Positions 13,374 to 15,566 of a stretch of 15,566 nucleotides of DNA are shown one piece after another. The notes below the pieces were generated by a model. That model did no database searches. It was given only the letters and a program-made list of their open reading frames with translations, and was not told the DNA's origin. The stretch's first letter is position 1. Each line of letters starts with the position of its first letter. This stretch comes from Colimorpha sp045597945 (GTDB lineage: Bacteria > Bacteroidota > Bacteroidia > Bacteroidales > P3). A program made the position numbers and the translations under genes. The stretch spans positions 1 through 15,566 of the forward strand of contig JAZLLD010000082.1 of NCBI GenBank assembly GCA_045597945.1, read 5' to 3'.

Positions 13374-14375
13374 TTAGTCGCCGAGGGTAGCAACCATGAC
13401 AGCCTTGATGGTATGCATGCGGTTCTCAGCCTCGTCGAAGACGATGGAAGCTTCGCTCTCGAAAACTTCTTCGGTAACCTCGATACCATCGAGACCGAAC
13501 TGCTCATGAACGTCGCGACCAACTTTGGTCTCGAGGTTGTGATAAGCGGGGAGGCAGTGCATGAATTTGCACTTGGGGTTGCCGGTGTTCTTCATCATCT
13601 GGCTGTTGACCTGGAAGGGCATGAGGAGCTCGATGCGCTCTTTCCAAACCTCAGCGGGTTCGCCCATGGATACCCAAACGTCGGTGTAGATGAAGTCGCA
13701 GCCCTTAACGCCGACCACGGGGTCGTCGGTGACGGTGAGTTTAGCGCCGGTCTCAGCAGCGATCTTCTGGCACTCAGCGATGAGTTCAGGAGCGGGCTGG
13801 AGAGCCTTAGGAGCAACGATGCGGGTGTCCATACCCATCTTCACACCACCAACCATGAGGCTGTTACCCATGTTGTAGCGAGCATCGCCAACATAAGCGA
13901 AAGTAACCTGGTTGAGGGGCTTGTCGACATGTTCCTGCATGGTGAGGAAGTCAGCGAGGATCTGGGTGGGGTGGCTCTCAGCGGTGAGACCATTCCACAC
14001 GGGAACGCCAGCGTACTGAGCGAGTTCTTCAACGGTAGCCTGGTCGAAACCACGATACTCGATACCGTCGAACATGCGGCCGAGGACGCGAGCGGTGTCC
14101 TTCATGCTCTCTTTAACGACGATCTGGCTGCCAGTGGGGCCGAGATAGGTGACATGAGCACCCTGGTCCTTAGCACCAACCTCGAAAGCGCAACGGGTGC
14201 GGGTAGAGGTTTTCTCAAAAATAAGAGCGATGTTCTTGCCAGTGAGTTTGGGCTGCTCGGTGCCAGCGTATTTAGCGCGCTTGAGGTCGCGAGCGAGGTC
14301 GAGGAGGTACTGGAGTTCCTTGGGGCTGAAGTCTAAAATCTTCAGGAAGTTACGATTTCTTAAATTGTAAGCCAT
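13374..14375 (-). CDS. argF: Ornithine carbamoyltransferase
   Basis: The enzyme interconverts ornithine plus carbamoyl phosphate with citrulline plus phosphate in the cytoplasm. At 333 residues it has full family length. Seen are the carbamoyl-phosphate loop KTSTRTRCAFE (S57-T-R-T-R61), the HPTQ motif (135-138), the ornithine-side DVWVSMGE (232-239) and the catalytic HCLP (273-276). The SMGE and the absence of a Pro-rich 80s-loop variant favour ornithine over acetyl- or succinyl-ornithine. Carbamate kinase is two genes upstream in the same direction, so the catabolic direction (arcB role: citrulline to ornithine and carbamoyl phosphate) is likely, although an anabolic argF cannot be ruled out. 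It starts 33 nt after the stop of the small membrane protein. Confidence 0.95.
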   Translation of the reverse strand: MAYNLRNRNFLKILDFSPKELQYLLDLARDLKRAKYAGTEQPKLTGKNIALIFEKTSTRTRCAFEVGAKDQGAHVTYLGPTGSQIVVKESMKDTARVLGRMFDGIEYRGFDQATVEELAQYAGVPVWNGLTAESHPTQILADFLTMQEHVDKPLNQVTFAYVGDARYNMGNSLMVGGVKMGMDTRIVAPKALQPAPELIAECQKIAAETGAKLTVTDDPVVGVKGCDFIYTDVWVSMGEPAEVWKERIELLMPFQVNSQMMKNTGNPKCKFMHCLPAYHNLETKVGRDVHEQFGLDGIEVTEEVFESEASIVFDEAENRMHTIKAVMVATLGD

Positions 14376-14408
14376 TTTGTTAGTATTTTAATTATTAGTA
14401 TTTATTCA

Positions 14409-14861
14409 TTAATTTAAAGGACGCAGGTCTCGGGTGAGGAGATACTTGGCAAGGTGCATAATGCCCACAATGAGGAGTGTGGGCACAGCTAGGTAGAGCA
14501 TCTTAGTGCCGCCGGGCCAATGGTTGAGTTTGAATAGCAGGCCAATGAGACCTAGGCTTGCGCCATAGCCATCGAGTTTGCACATGAAATTGGCCAGGCC
14601 TTTGGATGTGAAGAGACGTTGGGCAGGGCTCATTAGTGATGGCTCAAACTCAATATGTTTGGGTTTGCGATAGGCCAAAAGAAAAGCAAAGAGGCTCAAA
14701 ACTCCCAAGCCTGTGACAAGTAGCGTGCTACCAAACTCCCTGTTAGCCAACAGGTATTTGAGCACCAGTGCCACAGCAGTTATGACACAACCAAATGTCA
14801 CACACGTTCTGCGGAATCGGCCGAATCCTTCGGAATTAACTAACTTGTCTATGTAACCCAT
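14409..14861 (-). CDS. Small GldL-like membrane protein of unknown function
   Basis: The 150-residue protein has about four hydrophobic segments (about 19-37, 46-64, 98-112, 119-138). The segment GASLGLIGLLFKLNHWPGG (100-118) closely resembles the FKxMHWPGA motif of GldL, a membrane subunit of the type IX secretion/gliding motor, but GldL is longer and is normally encoded beside gldK, gldM and gldN, none of which is here. The two halves look loosely alike (LVLKY...GSTLL versus LLFKL...GTKML), hinting at an internal duplication. It lies 12 nt after the carbamate kinase stop and 33 nt before ornithine carbamoyltransferase, so it is almost certainly co-transcribed with them. A role linked to that pathway, such as transport, is conceivable but not shown by the sequence. 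Confidence 0.7.
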   Translation of the reverse strand: MGYIDKLVNSEGFGRFRRTCVTFGCVITAVALVLKYLLANREFGSTLLVTGLGVLSLFAFLLAYRKPKHIEFEPSLMSPAQRLFTSKGLANFMCKLDGYGASLGLIGLLFKLNHWPGGTKMLYLAVPTLLIVGIMHLAKYLLTRDLRPLN

Positions 14862-14873
14862 ACTTGTTTAAAA

Positions 14874-15566
14874 TTATTTGTCCTGTACGATGCGGGTGCC
14901 GCAGTTGGGGTTGTCGAGCTGGCCGGCCTCGGTGATGATGCACTCTTTGCCGCCGTGTTCAACAAACATGATGGCTGCGCGAACCTTGGGAGCCATGCTG
15001 CCCTCGGCAAAATGACCTGCCTCGAGGTAAGCCTTGGCCTCGCTGACGGTGATGGTGTCCAGAGCTTTCTCATCCTCCTTGCGGAAGTTGATGTATACCT
15101 TGGGCACATCGGTGAGGATGTAGAACTCATCGGCACCAATCTCGATGGCGCAGAGTGCGCTAGCGAGGTCCTTATCGATAACTGCCTCAACGCCTTTTAC
15201 ATAGTCGCTCTCCTCAACCACGGGGATACCGCCGCCACCAACAGTGACAACGATGTGACCGGCCTTGGCCAATTCCTTGACAATCTTGATGTTGTTGATG
15301 CGGGTGGGACGGGGGGAGGCAACAACCTTGCGCCAGCCGCGACCCTTGGGGTCTTCTTTATAGACAGCACCGGTAGCGGCAGCCAGTTCGTCGGCCTGCT
15401 CTTTGGTGTAGTAAGGTCCCACAGGCTTGGTGGGATTCTGGAACATGGGGTCGTTGGCGTTGACAGCCACCTGGGTGACGAGGGTGACCACATCGCGGTG
15501 GATATCGTGGCGGGCCATCACGTTGCGCAGACCCATCTCGATGAGGTAGGCGATAGTGCCCTGGGT
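14874..15566 (-). CDS. arcC: Carbamate kinase, N-terminus beyond the window
   Basis: The enzyme transfers phosphate from carbamoyl phosphate to ADP, giving ATP and carbamate (then NH3 and CO2); it is the energy-yielding step of fermentative arginine/citrulline breakdown. About 230 residues are present and the usual length is about 310, so about 80 N-terminal residues are missing. The frame stays open to the window edge and reads TQGTIAYLIEMGLRN, matching the family's TQGxIGY motif, so the internal Met at 15536 is not the start. Other motifs are PTKPVGPYYT, the ASPRP loop, the glycine-rich VVTVGGGGIPVVE, the substrate-site DKDLASALCA, LTDVPKVYINF and the GSMAPKVRAA motif near the C-terminus. 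It leads the carbamate kinase, membrane protein, ornithine carbamoyltransferase series. Confidence 0.95.
   Translation of the reverse strand, partial: TQGTIAYLIEMGLRNVMARHDIHRDVVTLVTQVAVNANDPMFQNPTKPVGPYYTKEQADELAAATGAVYKEDPKGRGWRKVVASPRPTRINNIKIVKELAKAGHIVVTVGGGGIPVVEESDYVKGVEAVIDKDLASALCAIEIGADEFYILTDVPKVYINFRKEDEKALDTITVSEAKAYLEAGHFAEGSMAPKVRAAIMFVEHGGKECIITEAGQLDNPNCGTRIVQDK

Noticed and set aside
13368..14336. 322-codon + strand frame opposite ornithine carbamoyltransferase
   Set aside because: The opposite strand encodes a complete, motif-perfect enzyme; this frame has no family features.

Overview
The window looks like chromosomal DNA of a Bacteroidota (Bacteroidales-type) bacterium. 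Three things suggest this. Candidate promoters resemble the Bacteroidota form (TTTG, about 20 nt, TAnnTTTG) and no strong Shine-Dalgarno sequences are seen. The PdxJ begins with the VNINK variant that I associate with this phylum. One small membrane protein carries a GldL-like FKxxHWPG motif. No rRNA, tRNA, transposase or CRISPR array was seen. Genus cannot be judged from the sequence alone.

Layout: (1) 1-452 is a long inverted repeat plus simple repeats, then a candidate promoter. (2) 453-2209, + strand: glyceraldehyde-3-phosphate dehydrogenase (gap) and pyridoxine 5'-phosphate synthase (pdxJ), 29 nt apart. The GAPDH family includes the erythrose-4-phosphate dehydrogenase used in PLP synthesis, so the pairing may be functional. 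(3) 2210-3207: a roughly 1-kb gene-free stretch full of hairpin-forming repeats, between convergent transcription units. (4) 9720 down to 3208, - strand: an apparent signalling cluster read in the order seven-helix membrane protein, RelA/SpoT-type alarmone synthetase, small HD alarmone hydrolase, sensor/PP2C phosphatase/HATPase fusion, STAS anti-sigma-factor antagonist, and a CARF plus PD-(D/E)XK nuclease of the Card1/Can2 type. The hydrolase, phosphatase and STAS genes are joined by ATGA overlaps, and the nuclease starts 27 nt after the STAS stop. (5) 9721-10194: a promoter-bearing intergenic region with another repeat. (6) 15566 down to 10195, - strand: carbamate kinase (cut by the window edge), a small GldL-like membrane protein, ornithine carbamoyltransferase, a DASS/SLC13 Na+-coupled carboxylate transporter and a DcaP-like outer-membrane porin.

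How the genes may work together: the last block fits fermentative use of citrulline/arginine (ornithine carbamoyltransferase plus carbamate kinase giving ATP), with inner- and outer-membrane carboxylate uptake beside it. The signalling cluster brings together enzymes that make and break (p)ppGpp, a sensor-driven partner switch and a nuclease whose relatives are switched on by cyclic oligoadenylates in type III CRISPR immunity. Here the nuclease has no CRISPR genes beside it. That combination is the most striking content of the window.

Nearly every intergenic gap of about 90 bp or more holds inverted, low-complexity repeats of a few families (TGAATTGTGAA-like, TGTAGATTGTAG-like, TTAAGATTTAAGA-like). 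In three cases the repeat edge supplies the stop codon of a gene. Several embedded hairpins differ between copies but keep their base pairing.
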